A stretch of DNA of 64,000 nucleotides from UBA987 sp002292105 (GTDB taxonomy: Bacteria; Bacteroidota; Bacteroidia; NS11-12g; UBA9320): positions 2,728,001 to 2,792,000 of the forward strand of contig OX044357.1 in the NCBI GenBank assembly GCA_943846675.1. Reading direction: 5' to 3'. Positions 40,828 through 50,750 of this stretch are shown one piece after another. The notes under the pieces were generated by a model, which ran no database searches, was not told where the DNA came from, and saw only the letters and a list, made by a program, of their open reading frames with translations. Both the position numbers and the translations under genes were made by a program. How positions within the stretch are numbered: position 1 is the stretch's first letter; each line of letters starts with the position of its first letter.

Positions 40828-43692
40828 TTGGCAAAACAAGAAGACATATTTGAGCATGGCTCAATTGAAATAATTGGTGCTCGTGAACACAATTTGCAAG
40901 ACATCGATTTAACCATCCCAAGGGGTAAACTCGTTGTATTTACAGGTTTAAGTGGTAGTGGAAAATCATCTTTGGCATTCGACACCATCTTTGCAGAAGG
41001 TCAACGAAGATACATGGACACCTTCTCTGCTTATGCACGCCAATTTATTGGCGACATGAAACGGCCTGACGTTGACAAAATTGAAGGCTTGAGCCCGGTA
41101 ATTGCCATAGAGCAAAAAACGGTAAGCAAAAATCCAAGATCAACGGTTGGAACCATAACAGAAATCTATGATTTCTTAAGGCTTTTATACGCACGTGCAG
41201 GAGATGCCTATAGTTATCTCACAAATAAGCCAATGATTCGCTTCTCTGAAGATGAAATTATAAACCTCATTTTAGAGAAATACGTTGGGAGTAAAGTCGC
41301 TGTTCTTGCACCGATTGTGAAAGGGCGGAAAGGTCATTATAGAGACCTGTTTGAACAATACGCCAAAAGAGGTTATTCCAAAATGCGTGTCGACGGAGAA
41401 ATCGTAAGAATTGAACCCGGCATGCAGCTTGACAGGTATAAGGTCCATGACATTGAATTGGTTATTGACCGAATTGAAGTAGAAGCAGACAATAGATTTA
41501 GGGTCTCTGAATCTGTTAAATCTGCGTTGAAGTCAGGAAACGGTGTGTTGATGTTGTTTGACTTTGATAGTGAAGAGACACACCATTTCAGTAAAAATCT
41601 GATGGACCCTGAATCAGGGTTGGCTTACGACGAACCACAACCCAATACGTTCTCCTTTAATTCACCTTATGGTGCCTGCACAAAATGTAATGGCCTTGGC
41701 ACCATTGCAGATATCGAAGAGGAATTAATTATACCAAATCCCAAACTGAGTATCAATAAAGGCGGCATCGCACCTTTAGGCCAGTTTAGATCTAATTGGA
41801 CTTTCACTCAGTTACGAGCTATGGCTAAGCGGATGAAGTTCAGCCTTGCAGATCCAATTGAAAAATTAGACCGAAAGGTTCTGGATACCATATTAAATGG
41901 TAGCGAAGAAAAATTCGAAGTTACCTATACCTATTCTGGAGGAGGTCAGCAAACCTACGAAACAACCTTTAAGGGTGTCATTCCGATGGTTCAGAACTCT
42001 TACATGCAGAAATCACAAGACAGCTTATATCAATGGGCTGAAGAGTTTATGATTATGCGTAAGTGCCCGGATTGTGAAGGTTATAGACTAAAAAAGGAAG
42101 CCCTGCATTACTTCATAGCCAAACGACATATTGGCGAATTGGGCGAAATGAATATTTCTGAACTGGAAACCTGGTTGGCCGATTTGACCAATCAATTGTC
42201 AGACAGACAGAAAGTAATTGCCACTGAGCTTCTCAAAGAAATTAGCAATCGGGTAGGTTTTTTAACAAACGTTGGACTTGGATATCTTAGCCTAAACAAC
42301 CCAGCAAGAACGCTATCTGGCGGTGAAGCGCAAAGAATAAGACTTGCCACGCAAATTGGTTCGCAACTGGAAGAAGTGTTATACATCTTAGACGAACCGA
42401 GTATTGGTCTTCATCAACGTGACAATATGCGACTAATCAAGTCGTTGCAAAAACTTAGGGATGTTGGAAATTCGGTTATTGTTGTAGAGCACGACAAAGA
42501 CATGATTCTTGAAAGCGACTTTGTTGTTGACATTGGACCCAAGGCAGGTAAGTTTGGTGGTCAAATCACCGCTTCAGGACCATGGCAATCTATCAAGTCG
42601 TCTCACACCTTGACTTCTGACTATTTAAGTGGGGCAAAAGAGATTAAAATCCCATCAAAACGTCGTCGCGGTAACGGCAAAAAAATAACGCTGACAGGTT
42701 GTACAGGTAATAACCTTAAAAACGTGTCTGTATCCTTTCCTCTTGGCAAGTTTATATGTGTTACGGGTGTTTCCGGAAGTGGTAAGAGTACATTGATTAA
42801 TGAAACCTTACATCCGATATTGTCGGAGTTCATCTATAACTCTCGCAGGAAGCCCTTGGCTTTCGAAAAAATCACTGGGATTAAGAGTATTGATAAGGTT
42901 ATTAAAATCGACCAGTCACCCATTGGCCGGTCTCCACGCTCTAACCCTGCTACGTATGTCGGTTTCTTTACAGACATCAGGAATTTGTTTAGTGAGCTTC
43001 CAGAAGCTAAGATTCGTGGCTACAAACCAGGCCGATTTTCATTTAATGTCAAAGGTGGGCGCTGCGAAACGTGTAAAGGTGGTGGTAGAAGAGTCATAGA
43101 AATGAACTTCTTACCAGATGTTGAGGTTGAATGCGAAACGTGTCTAGGCAAACGATACAACCGAGACACACTCGAAATTCGCTATCGCGGAAAATCGATA
43201 AGTGATGTTTTAGACATGAGTGTTGAAGAAGCCACGAAATTCTTCGAAAACATTCCGTCGATCTATCGAAAGATCAAAGCACTAAAAGATGTTGGTTTAG
43301 GATACATCACCTTAGGCCAAAGCAGCACAACCATTTCTGGTGGCGAAGCACAACGTGTTAAGCTGTCAAGTGAGCTCAGCAAAATATCTACTGGTAACAC
43401 GTTTTATATCTTAGATGAACCAACAACAGGGCTCCATTTTGAAGACATTAGCGTTCTTTTAGGCGTGCTTCAAAACCTTGCAGACCTGGGCAACACGGTG
43501 CTTGTGGTAGAGCACAATATGGATGTGATTAAGGTTGCTGATCATATTATAGACTTAGGCCCCGAAGGTGGTAAAGGTGGTGGCACTATCATGGTTGAAG
43601 GCAGCCCAGAGAAGGTTGTAGAGACGAAAATAGGACACACTGCCAAATTTTTGTCATTGGAATTTGACAATATCATGGCTTCAAATGCCTAA
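40828..43692 (+). CDS. uvrA: Excinuclease ABC subunit A
   Basis: A 954-residue UvrA, the damage-recognition ATPase of nucleotide excision repair. The start is TTG at 40828 (read MAKQEDIFEHG). Walker A of the first half is TGLSGSGKSSLAF (about 39-51), of the second half TGVSGSGKSTLINE. Both signature motifs (LSGGEAQRIRLATQIG and ISGGEAQRVKLSSEL) and both Walker B strands (YILDEPSIGLH, YILDEPTTGLH) are present. Zinc sites are CTKCNGLG, CPDCEGY and the CETCKGGG/CETCLGK pair. Length is normal. A terminator follows. Confidence 0.98.
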   Translation: MAKQEDIFEHGSIEIIGAREHNLQDIDLTIPRGKLVVFTGLSGSGKSSLAFDTIFAEGQRRYMDTFSAYARQFIGDMKRPDVDKIEGLSPVIAIEQKTVSKNPRSTVGTITEIYDFLRLLYARAGDAYSYLTNKPMIRFSEDEIINLILEKYVGSKVAVLAPIVKGRKGHYRDLFEQYAKRGYSKMRVDGEIVRIEPGMQLDRYKVHDIELVIDRIEVEADNRFRVSESVKSALKSGNGVLMLFDFDSEETHHFSKNLMDPESGLAYDEPQPNTFSFNSPYGACTKCNGLGTIADIEEELIIPNPKLSINKGGIAPLGQFRSNWTFTQLRAMAKRMKFSLADPIEKLDRKVLDTILNGSEEKFEVTYTYSGGGQQTYETTFKGVIPMVQNSYMQKSQDSLYQWAEEFMIMRKCPDCEGYRLKKEALHYFIAKRHIGELGEMNISELETWLADLTNQLSDRQKVIATELLKEISNRVGFLTNVGLGYLSLNNPARTLSGGEAQRIRLATQIGSQLEEVLYILDEPSIGLHQRDNMRLIKSLQKLRDVGNSVIVVEHDKDMILESDFVVDIGPKAGKFGGQITASGPWQSIKSSHTLTSDYLSGAKEIKIPSKRRRGNGKKITLTGCTGNNLKNVSVSFPLGKFICVTGVSGSGKSTLINETLHPILSEFIYNSRRKPLAFEKITGIKSIDKVIKIDQSPIGRSPRSNPATYVGFFTDIRNLFSELPEAKIRGYKPGRFSFNVKGGRCETCKGGGRRVIEMNFLPDVEVECETCLGKRYNRDTLEIRYRGKSISDVLDMSVEEATKFFENIPSIYRKIKALKDVGLGYITLGQSSTTISGGEAQRVKLSSELSKISTGNTFYILDEPTTGLHFEDISVLLGVLQNLADLGNTVLVVEHNMDVIKVADHIIDLGPEGGKGGGTIMVEGSPEKVVETKIGHTAKFLSLEFDNIMASNA

Positions 43693-43694
43693 TT

Positions 43695-43716
43695 ACAAGT
43701 GTATTTACTTGTTTTT
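43695..43716 (+). terminator. Terminator after uvrA
   Basis: ACAAGT pairs with ACTTGT across loop GTATTT, followed by five T and CT. It starts 2 bases after the uvrA stop. Confidence 0.65.
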
Positions 43717-43773
43717 CTAAAGATTTACTATCAAATTCGAGCCCAATAGAGTTTTATACATTTATAATAGAAT

Positions 43774-44655
43774 ATGAAAAAGATTTTTTTACTTAGCGTC
43801 TTAGCCAGCATGGTAATGTTTGGCTGTTCAGACGACGGAACAACTGGTACTACTCCTGGTACATCATCGAACAATCCAACGATGGCATCTATGGAGAAGT
43901 CAAACCGAAATGCTGTTCTTGAAGATTTTACAGGTGTTAGATGTGGTTACTGTCCTGATGGTCACAGAATTGCGAACGACCTGTTAATTAACAACCCTGA
44001 TAGAGTTGTTGTTATTGGTGTTAATGCTGGTAGTTATGCTGCTCCTGCTGCAGGATGGGCTAACTTCACAAGTTCTTACGGACAAGCATTAGTTGACCAA
44101 AGTGGTGTTGCTGGTTACCCAGCGGGTACCATGAACAGACAATATTTCCCAGGAAAAGCACAAAACAAAGGAACTGGTTTAGCAATGAGCCGTGGTTACT
44201 GGGCTGAAACTGCTGCTACGGTTATGGCAGAAGAGTCTCCAGTTAACATTGGTGCAAAAGCAGTTTTCAATTCTGCTAAATCTGAATTAACTGTAACTTA
44301 CGAAGTGTATTACACTGGTGATGAGTCAGCTAACGAAAACAGAGTAAACATCGCATTATTGCAAAGTGGAATGATCGCTAAGCAAAGTGGTGGCGGGAAC
44401 TCTTACGTACACAAGCACGTAATGAGAGATTTCTTAACTGGTCCTTGGGGTCATGAAGTACCTTCAGAAAACACTGCAGAAGGCAAGTGGTACACTGAAA
44501 CGGTAACGTACGATGTTCCTACTGATTACAACGGTGCAGTTATCCCTCCAGGTGGTGGAGAAGTTGTTGCTGAAGACTTAGACGTAGTTATCTTTGTTGC
44601 TAGAGGCAAAACTGACGTGATCACTGGTATCCACGTTGATTTAACAATTGAATAA
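43774..44655 (+). CDS. Omp28-like outer-membrane lipoprotein
   Basis: A 293-residue lipoprotein of the Omp28-related family known from Porphyromonas and other Bacteroidota. The lipobox gives Cys18 (MVMFGCSDD), then a Gly/Thr/Ser-rich tether to about residue 40. The next part is thioredoxin-like: AVLEDFTGVRCGYCPDGHRI with Cys57-x-x-Cys60, then VVVIGVNAGSYA and VAGYPAGTMNRQYF, where the GYPAG resembles the cis-proline loop. The last half is beta-rich. A thiol-redox role is plausible but unproven. Codon use looks biased toward common codons, which fits high expression. Confidence 0.85.
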   Translation: MKKIFLLSVLASMVMFGCSDDGTTGTTPGTSSNNPTMASMEKSNRNAVLEDFTGVRCGYCPDGHRIANDLLINNPDRVVVIGVNAGSYAAPAAGWANFTSSYGQALVDQSGVAGYPAGTMNRQYFPGKAQNKGTGLAMSRGYWAETAATVMAEESPVNIGAKAVFNSAKSELTVTYEVYYTGDESANENRVNIALLQSGMIAKQSGGGNSYVHKHVMRDFLTGPWGHEVPSENTAEGKWYTETVTYDVPTDYNGAVIPPGGGEVVAEDLDVVIFVARGKTDVITGIHVDLTIE

Positions 44656-44678
44656 TATTTATATAATCAATATAAAAA

Positions 44679-44704
44679 GGCTCCGAGTTCGGGGCCTTTT
44701 TTTT
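44679..44704 (+). terminator. Terminator after the Omp28-like gene
   Basis: GGCTCC pairs with GGGGCC (one G-T pair) across loop GAGTTC, with flanking A and a run of eight T. Confidence 0.85.
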
Positions 44705-44728
44705 GCCTTTTTCTCTGATTCAAATCAA

Positions 44729-44736
44729 TACCTTTG
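44729..44736 (+). promoter_or_regulatory. Promoter -7 box TACCTTTG before rsmI
   Basis: Perfect TAnnTTTG with TTG at 44703-44705, 23 bases upstream. The ATG at 44746 follows after 9 bases; the box overlaps a possible TTG start at 44734, which is rejected. Confidence 0.6.
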
Positions 44737-44745
44737 CCACACATA

Positions 44746-45426
44746 ATGAAGGCAGAAAGCAAGATCACATTAGTACCCACACCTATTGGTAATCTCGAAG
44801 ACATGAGTATTCGAATGATCAATAACTTAAAAATGTGCGACCTCATACTTGCTGAAGATACGCGACAGACCAAAAAGTTGTTGAACCACTTTGAAATCAA
44901 TACCAAAATAGAATCCTTCCACCAAAACAATGAGCATGCAAAATTGCCTTATGCAATGAGGTTGTTGACAGAAGGTAATCACATTTGTTATTGTTCAGAC
45001 GCCGGAACACCCGGAATCTCTGATCCTGGTTATTTACTTGTTAGAGAAGCCATAGCCAATGATTTTGAAGTAGAATGTTTACCAGGACCAACGGCCTTAA
45101 TTCCGGCTCTAGTTGTGTCTGGACTTCCTTGTGATCGTTTTGTATTTGAAGGCTTCCTTCCCCATAAAAAAGGTAGACAAAAAAGACTGCTTAACTTGGT
45201 TGATGAAGAACGGACAATAGTTTTTTATGAAAGCCCACACCGGATTATTAAAATGCTTAATCAACTTGGTGACACCTTTGACTTAACAAGAGAAGTAAGC
45301 GTATCTCGGGAGATATCCAAACTTCACGAAACACATTATAGGGGCACCATTGAGGAGGTTCTAAAGCTGGTTCAACAGCAACCCATAAAAGGAGAATTTG
45401 TCGTTTGCCTGGCCGGTAAGTCATGA
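44746..45426 (+). CDS. rsmI: 16S rRNA 2'-O-methyltransferase RsmI
   Basis: A 226-residue tetrapyrrole-methylase-fold enzyme that methylates the ribose of C1402 of 16S rRNA. Typical motifs: ITLVPTPIGNLEDMSIR at the start, ILAEDTRQTKKLLNHF, ICYCSDAGTPGISDPGYLLV (SAM site), CLPGPTALIPALVVSGLP, FEGFLPHKKGRQKR and FYESPHRI. The start is ATG 44746, not the TTG 12 bases before. The shorter C-terminus is common in Bacteroidota. The stop overlaps the start of lnt (ATGA), forming an rsmI-lnt-lipB operon. Confidence 0.95.
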   Translation: MKAESKITLVPTPIGNLEDMSIRMINNLKMCDLILAEDTRQTKKLLNHFEINTKIESFHQNNEHAKLPYAMRLLTEGNHICYCSDAGTPGISDPGYLLVREAIANDFEVECLPGPTALIPALVVSGLPCDRFVFEGFLPHKKGRQKRLLNLVDEERTIVFYESPHRIIKMLNQLGDTFDLTREVSVSREISKLHETHYRGTIEEVLKLVQQQPIKGEFVVCLAGKS

Positions 45427-47009
45427 AAAAAAGATTAATCTATATCCTTATCACCCTTTTGGGTGGATGCTTGCTCTCGATTGGTTGGCCAACCAATACA
45501 TTGCCATTCTTATTATTTATAGGTCTTGTTCCTTTTCTGTATTTAGAAACTTTTTTCAGTAAAAAAGGTAGAGGTAAGTTCTACGGCTTATACACCTATT
45601 TAGGCCTATTTACCTTCAACCTCTTAACCACCTGGTGGGTATGGAACGCGTCAGCAGGCGGAGCCGTCTTTATGCTGATTGCAAATAGCTTTCTGATGTT
45701 GATTCCGTTTTTGCTTTACAGAGTTACCAAACGATTGATTGGTCAAGGTCGCGCATTGTTTTTCTTCATTGTCAGTTGGCTTACATTCGAATATCTTCAT
45801 TTTCGATGGGGCTTAGCATATCCATGGTTAACCCTTGGAAACGGTTTTGCAACATCTCCAAATTTGGTTCAGTGGTACGAATACACGGGTGCTCTTGGTG
45901 GCAGCTTATGGATCCTCAGCGTTAACGCATTTGTTTTTAATTCATTTAGCAAATTCAGAAAGTTAACTACCGCTGCAGTTGTTGTTTTATTGGTGGCCCC
46001 CATACTTTGGTCTTCATATCTAAAAAACAAGCAATCCTTTTGTTTCCAGACGCATGAGATATTGGTTATCCAACCCAATATAGACCCGTATTTAAAGTTT
46101 GAATCTGAAACAAAACGTGCTCAGATAGACACGTTTATCTCCCTTTGCAAATCAGGGATTACAGAGAGCACTAAGCTAATCATTCTGCCAGAAACGGCCC
46201 TTGTAGGCAACATGAACGAAAAGTTCATCCATCAGGATTATGGCGTTCGAAGACTTAAATCATTTTTAGCAAACCACCCTGGAGTTGGTATGCTTGTTGG
46301 TGCTTCCACGCATCGTTTCTATGAAGATGGGGAAGAATTACCCCCTTATCCTCGATACTACGAACCTGCTGACAAATATTACGACTCTTATAATACGGCA
46401 CTTCAAATTGACGCTGATGGTAAAACATCTACGTACCATAAGTCGAAACTTGTCCCGGGCGTAGAAAGTCTACCCTTTCCTTCAGTATTTAGAAAGTTCG
46501 ACAACATATTGGACCTAAACTTGGGCGGTGTTTCTGGAAACTTAGGTAAAGACCCTTCGGCCAAAACCTTCCACTACACATTGGCCAAAAACACGAAGCT
46601 ATCCATAGCGCCACTCATTTGCTACGAATCCGTATTCGGAGAGTATGTTGGAGACTTTGTTCAACAGAAAGCAGACGTTCTTGCCGTAATAACGAACGAC
46701 GGATGGTGGGGCAATACCCCAGGACACAAGCAGCATATGCATTATGCTCGATTGCGTGCCATCGAATTCCGCAGATATGTGATTAGGAGTGCAAATACTG
46801 GCATAAGCTGTGTTATTGACGACAATGGAAAAGTATTAAACCAGTTGGGCTATTGGAAGCAGGGTTACCTCAAAGTCAAAGCACCCAAATTGACTTACGA
46901 AACCTTCTACAGCAAAACCGGAGACTATATTGGTAAGGTTGCCGTGTACATATTTTTAGTTCTTGGATTAAGCATTATTGTAAAATGGATCAATCAACAG
47001 ATCAGTTAG
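45423..47009 (+). CDS. lnt: Apolipoprotein N-acyltransferase
   Basis: A 528-residue membrane enzyme that adds the third acyl chain to lipoproteins in the inner membrane. About seven helices in the first 205 residues are followed by the periplasmic nitrilase domain and a last helix (about 503-523). The Glu-Lys-Cys triad is in ILPETALVG (Glu about 257), YHKSKLVPGVE (Lys about 342) and PLICYESVFGE (Cys about 400). It overlaps rsmI by 4 bases and lipB by 25. Several lipoproteins in this window (506, 5747, 43774, 55302) are possible substrates. Confidence 0.94.
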   Translation: MKKRLIYILITLLGGCLLSIGWPTNTLPFLLFIGLVPFLYLETFFSKKGRGKFYGLYTYLGLFTFNLLTTWWVWNASAGGAVFMLIANSFLMLIPFLLYRVTKRLIGQGRALFFFIVSWLTFEYLHFRWGLAYPWLTLGNGFATSPNLVQWYEYTGALGGSLWILSVNAFVFNSFSKFRKLTTAAVVVLLVAPILWSSYLKNKQSFCFQTHEILVIQPNIDPYLKFESETKRAQIDTFISLCKSGITESTKLIILPETALVGNMNEKFIHQDYGVRRLKSFLANHPGVGMLVGASTHRFYEDGEELPPYPRYYEPADKYYDSYNTALQIDADGKTSTYHKSKLVPGVESLPFPSVFRKFDNILDLNLGGVSGNLGKDPSAKTFHYTLAKNTKLSIAPLICYESVFGEYVGDFVQQKADVLAVITNDGWWGNTPGHKQHMHYARLRAIEFRRYVIRSANTGISCVIDDNGKVLNQLGYWKQGYLKVKAPKLTYETFYSKTGDYIGKVAVYIFLVLGLSIIVKWINQQIS

Positions 47010-47641
47010 TCATAGAAAGATTAGGCCTAATTGATTATGCCGAGGCTTGGACGTTGCAAAAAAAGCAAGTTTTATCTCGCCAATCGAATGAAACACAAGA
47101 CACATTAAACCTATGTGAACACAATCACGTCTATACCTTTGGCAAAAGTGCGGACCAAAACAACTTGTTGATTAGTGATGCATTCTTAGCCTCTATAAAT
47201 GCCCAGAAATACCAGATCGAGCGTGGTGGAGACATTACCTATCATGGGCCAGGACAACTTGTAGGTTATCCAATTCTGAACTTACATGATTTACAAATGG
47301 GCGTTAAGAAATATGTAGACCTCCTTGAACAGAGTATCATATCTACGCTTTCAACGTACGACATTCACACGAAAAGAATAGAAGGTATAACTGGAATATG
47401 GCTGGTGGATGGCCCTCCAAGAAAAATTGGTGCCATTGGCATCAAAGTTTCGCGAGGTATCACCATGCATGGTTTTGCCCTCAATGTGAATACGGATTTA
47501 ACGTATTTTAATCATATCATCCCCTGTGGTATTGCGGATAAATCCGTGACTTCTATGAAACAGGAATTAGGCCTTGATGTGGATATGCATGAACTGCAAG
47601 ACCGTTATGTTAACACCTTCAAAGACCTGTTCTTTTCTTAA
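46985..47641 (+). CDS. lipB: Octanoyltransferase LipB
   Basis: A 218-residue LipB, which moves octanoyl groups from ACP to lipoyl domains such as GcvH (9.0 kb) as the first step of lipoylation. Motifs: ERGGDITYHGPGQLVGYPIL, RKIGAIGIKVSRGITMHGFALNV with the active-site lysine, and IIPCGIADKSVTSM with the catalytic cysteine. It begins within the last 25 bases of lnt, so the two are coupled. Its stop TAA and the stop of convergent meaB share the same TTAA. Confidence 0.95.
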   Translation: MDQSTDQLVIERLGLIDYAEAWTLQKKQVLSRQSNETQDTLNLCEHNHVYTFGKSADQNNLLISDAFLASINAQKYQIERGGDITYHGPGQLVGYPILNLHDLQMGVKKYVDLLEQSIISTLSTYDIHTKRIEGITGIWLVDGPPRKIGAIGIKVSRGITMHGFALNVNTDLTYFNHIIPCGIADKSVTSMKQELGLDVDMHELQDRYVNTFKDLFFS

Positions 47642-48621
47642 GGGTTAATCAATTCTTTAATGAACTGTTGTGCGGCTGACCGGGGTGACTGTATGTTGCC
47701 TGATACATTTGTTTGATACACGTTCAATCTTTCTTGAATCTTATCATTGTTCTTCATAAGCATCCGAAAAACATGGTCTATGTGTTGGTTTAACCACAAT
47801 ACAGATTGCTGTTTTCTACCAGACTCAAAAAGCCCATTTGCTTTTTGTTTGGAAACGAAGGACTGAATTTGGTCGTAAATCACATGCATGTTATTTCCGC
47901 TCAACGCGTCTATCATTTCAACACTAACGTCCCATTCTGTCCTTGTACTTTGCATTAAATGGAGGGCATTCTTGTAATGTTGCTTAGCCTCCTTAGCAAG
48001 TTTAGGGCTGGCATCAGATTTATTTATGGCAATCATATCTGCCATTTCCACAATCCCACGTTTAATCCCTTGTAGCTCATCGCCTGCGCCAGGTAAAAGT
48101 AGTAATAGAAAAAAATCAACCATGTTGTGCACCAACGTCTCGCTTTGACCAACTCCAACCGTTTCTACCAAAATGACATCAAAACCAGCCGCTTCGCATA
48201 ACAGAATAGTCTCTCTAGTTTCAGACGCCACACCTCCTAAGGTGTCTCCACTTGGCGAAGGCCGTACAAATGATCGATCAGATACAGACAAATAATTCAT
48301 ACGGGTTTTATCACCCAAAATGCTCCCTCTGGTTTTTTGACTCGTTGGATCAATGGCCAAAACGGCAACTTTCTTATCGTGATTTTCTATTAAATATTTT
48401 CCAAACGCATCTATAAATGTGCTTTTCCCAACTCCTGGAACACCAGTAACCGCAATACGAATAGAATCCCCTGTATGATGCAGGCATTTGTCTAGTAATT
48501 GATTGGCCAACTCTTGATGGCTTTCAAGCGTACTTTCAAGTAAGGTGATAGATTTGGACAAGGCTATTGTGCTGCCCTGAACAAGCGATGTGTATAGCTG
48601 ATCTACATCCGATGTCGTCAT
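47638..48621 (-). CDS. meaB: Methylmalonyl-CoA mutase-associated GTPase MeaB
   Basis: A 327-residue G3E GTPase (ArgK/MeaB) that guards and reloads cobalamin in methylmalonyl-CoA mutase. The P-loop is AVTGVPGVGKSTFIDAFG (about 57-74), followed by AIDPTSQKTRGSILGDKTRM, VETVGVGQSETLV and base-recognition AINKSD. The mutase genes are not in the window. It follows mgtE directly with no gap (stop and start touch), as the last gene of lpxK-rsmA-mgtE-meaB. Confidence 0.94.
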   Translation of the reverse strand: MTTSDVDQLYTSLVQGSTIALSKSITLLESTLESHQELANQLLDKCLHHTGDSIRIAVTGVPGVGKSTFIDAFGKYLIENHDKKVAVLAIDPTSQKTRGSILGDKTRMNYLSVSDRSFVRPSPSGDTLGGVASETRETILLCEAAGFDVILVETVGVGQSETLVHNMVDFFLLLLLPGAGDELQGIKRGIVEMADMIAINKSDASPKLAKEAKQHYKNALHLMQSTRTEWDVSVEMIDALSGNNMHVIYDQIQSFVSKQKANGLFESGRKQQSVLWLNQHIDHVFRMLMKNNDKIQERLNVYQTNVSGNIQSPRSAAQQFIKELINP

Positions 48622-49974
48622 CTATATCAGCATTTTACCAATCATAAAATATAAAAACAAGCCTAATAAATCATTGCTCGTTGTGATAAACGGACCCGTC
48701 GCTAAAGCTGGGTCTATCTTAAATCTGTCTAATATTAGAGGAACCACTGTACCGACTACGGCTGCAAGTAAGATGACCGCTAACAAGGCTATACTTACTG
48801 TTGTCATGATGCTATTGGTTTTGCCTGAAACCAAACCGTAACCCATTAATAGGGCAGAACAGACCAAACCGTTTATCAATGCCACCGTCAGCTCTTTGCC
48901 CAACTTTCCAAACACCGAGCTACTGTCTATGGTATTGTTTGCAAGACCTTGAACAATTATTGAAGAACTCTGAACGCCAATATTACCTGCCATTGCCATT
49001 ATCAGCGGCATAAACAGTGCTAACTGAACATTTTCCTGTAGTTCCCCATCAAATTGTCCGATAACAATAGAACTTAACACACCCCCAAATAATCCAATGA
49101 TTAACCACGGTAGTCTGGCTTTCGACAAAACCCATACCTTGTCTTTTACTTCAACGCTCTTACTAATACCAGAAAGCATTTGATAATCTTTATCGGCTTC
49201 CTCTTTTACAAAATCCAGAACATCATCGATCGTTACCCGGCCTAAAAGTCTGTTGAGTGAATCCACAATCGGCAGTGCAATCAAATCGTACTTCTGCATT
49301 GTAGTGGCGATGTCTTCGCCATCCGTAGTCACTGTGGCATATTTGATATTACTATCAAATATTTCAGATATGGGTGTTGAAGCCTTGGCTAATATGATTT
49401 TCTTAAGCGAAACCCACCCCAATAGTATATCACTATCATCTACCACATAAACGGTGTACACTCGAGACACCTCCTCAGCTTGTTTACGAATTTCTTCGGT
49501 ACACTGAGCCACATTCCAGTTGATGTTGACTTTTATCAACTCACCTGCCATCAAACCACCTGCTGTGGTATCAGGATAACGCAGTAGTCTTGTTAGGTAA
49601 AGTGAATCTTGCTTATCAGGTATGTATGAAATGATTTCAGATGCAACCGTGGTATCCAACACACTCAAAACATCAACGGCATCATCACTGTCCATGTTTT
49701 GAATAAAATTCAGCGCAATTTCCTCACGTGTAAATCCTTCAAAAAATTTAATTTGAACCTCTGGATCTAACTCGGCTAAAACGTCAATCTTTTTATCTGC
49801 GTCAAGGAGTGATGTAACATAGACTGCTTGATTTAGAGATAAACTATCAAATGTTTCAGCAATATCGGCAGGAAACAAACGCTCCAACACAGGGATAAGT
49901 TCGTCCTCCTTTTGTAGGTCAAGTTGGGTAACAAACTCCTCTAAAAACTCCTTACTTAGCTCAAATGCTTCCAT
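48622..49974 (-). CDS. mgtE: Magnesium transporter MgtE
   Basis: A 450-residue MgtE: N-terminal superhelical domain (about 1-130, IAETFDSLSLNQAVYVTSLL, DDAVDVLSVLD), two CBS domains (about 135-255, GWVSLKKIILAKAST and LGRVTIDDVLDFVKEEADKD), a plug helix and five membrane helices from about 285. The pore region contains PLIMAMAGNIGVQSSSIIVQG and DLLGLFLYF. The CBS and N domains close the channel when internal Mg is high. The ATG overlaps the stop of rsmA by one base (TAATG). Confidence 0.95.
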   Translation of the reverse strand: MEAFELSKEFLEEFVTQLDLQKEDELIPVLERLFPADIAETFDSLSLNQAVYVTSLLDADKKIDVLAELDPEVQIKFFEGFTREEIALNFIQNMDSDDAVDVLSVLDTTVASEIISYIPDKQDSLYLTRLLRYPDTTAGGLMAGELIKVNINWNVAQCTEEIRKQAEEVSRVYTVYVVDDSDILLGWVSLKKIILAKASTPISEIFDSNIKYATVTTDGEDIATTMQKYDLIALPIVDSLNRLLGRVTIDDVLDFVKEEADKDYQMLSGISKSVEVKDKVWVLSKARLPWLIIGLFGGVLSSIVIGQFDGELQENVQLALFMPLIMAMAGNIGVQSSSIIVQGLANNTIDSSSVFGKLGKELTVALINGLVCSALLMGYGLVSGKTNSIMTTVSIALLAVILLAAVVGTVVPLILDRFKIDPALATGPFITTSNDLLGLFLYFMIGKMLI

Positions 49975-50750
49975 TATTGCGCCTGATTTTGCTCAATCAA
50001 ATGGGTTAAACCGATAAAATCGGCAACCGATAAGTTCTCTGCACGCAATTTAAACATTTGATTATTGAGTCGGACGTCCTTTGGTAGGTTAAATTTCTTT
50101 AGTGCATTAGACAAGGTTTTTCTTCTTTGTTGAAACGCTGTTTTTACCACATCAAAAAACAACTTTACATTCCATTCCACATCTTGGTCGATACGGTAGC
50201 CATATATCACAGCTGATTGCACTTTGGGTGGTGGATTAAATGCTGTCGGAGGAATCTCAATCTCTAAGGTGATGTTGTAAAACGCTTGTACCAAAACAGA
50301 CAATATGCCATATGTTTTATTATTGGGTTGGCCTGCAATGCGTTTAGCCACCTCCAATTGAAACATTCCAGCAAATGCAGGAACAACCAATCTGTTGTCA
50401 AGAATTTTGAATAGTATTTGAGACGATATATTGTACGGAAAGTTTCCAATCACCCCATATTCATTGTCGAAGAGTGCGCCAACATCTATCTTTAAAAAAT
50501 CGGCCTCATGTACCTCTAGGGTTGGCATTTCCTTTTCTAAATATGTGACGGAATCTCGGTCCAATTCTACCGCTTTTAATTCAATAGGTTTTTCTATCAA
50601 ATACTTCGTGAGCACGCCCATTCCTGGCCCTATTTCCAGCCAATTTTTGACCGAATTACGGCCTACTAGATTAGCCGTTTGCTCTGCTACACTTTCATCT
50701 TTTAGAAAATGCTGACCTAAAAACTTTTTTGCTCGAACTTGTTTAGGCAT
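49974..50750 (-). CDS. rsmA: 16S rRNA dimethyladenosine transferase RsmA/KsgA
   Basis: A 258-residue enzyme that dimethylates A1518 and A1519 in the 3' end of 16S rRNA during 30S maturation. Motifs: KKFLGQHFLKDESVAEQTA, LEIGPGMGVLTKYLIE (SAM motif I), AVELDRDSVTYL, and the NFPYNISSQILFKIL active-site loop with NFPY. C-terminal PPPKVQSAVI and FQQRRKTLSNALKK are typical. It overlaps lpxK by 8 bases upstream and mgtE by one base downstream. Confidence 0.96.
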   Translation of the reverse strand: MPKQVRAKKFLGQHFLKDESVAEQTANLVGRNSVKNWLEIGPGMGVLTKYLIEKPIELKAVELDRDSVTYLEKEMPTLEVHEADFLKIDVGALFDNEYGVIGNFPYNISSQILFKILDNRLVVPAFAGMFQLEVAKRIAGQPNNKTYGILSVLVQAFYNITLEIEIPPTAFNPPPKVQSAVIYGYRIDQDVEWNVKLFFDVVKTAFQQRRKTLSNALKKFNLPKDVRLNNQMFKLRAENLSVADFIGLTHLIEQNQAQ

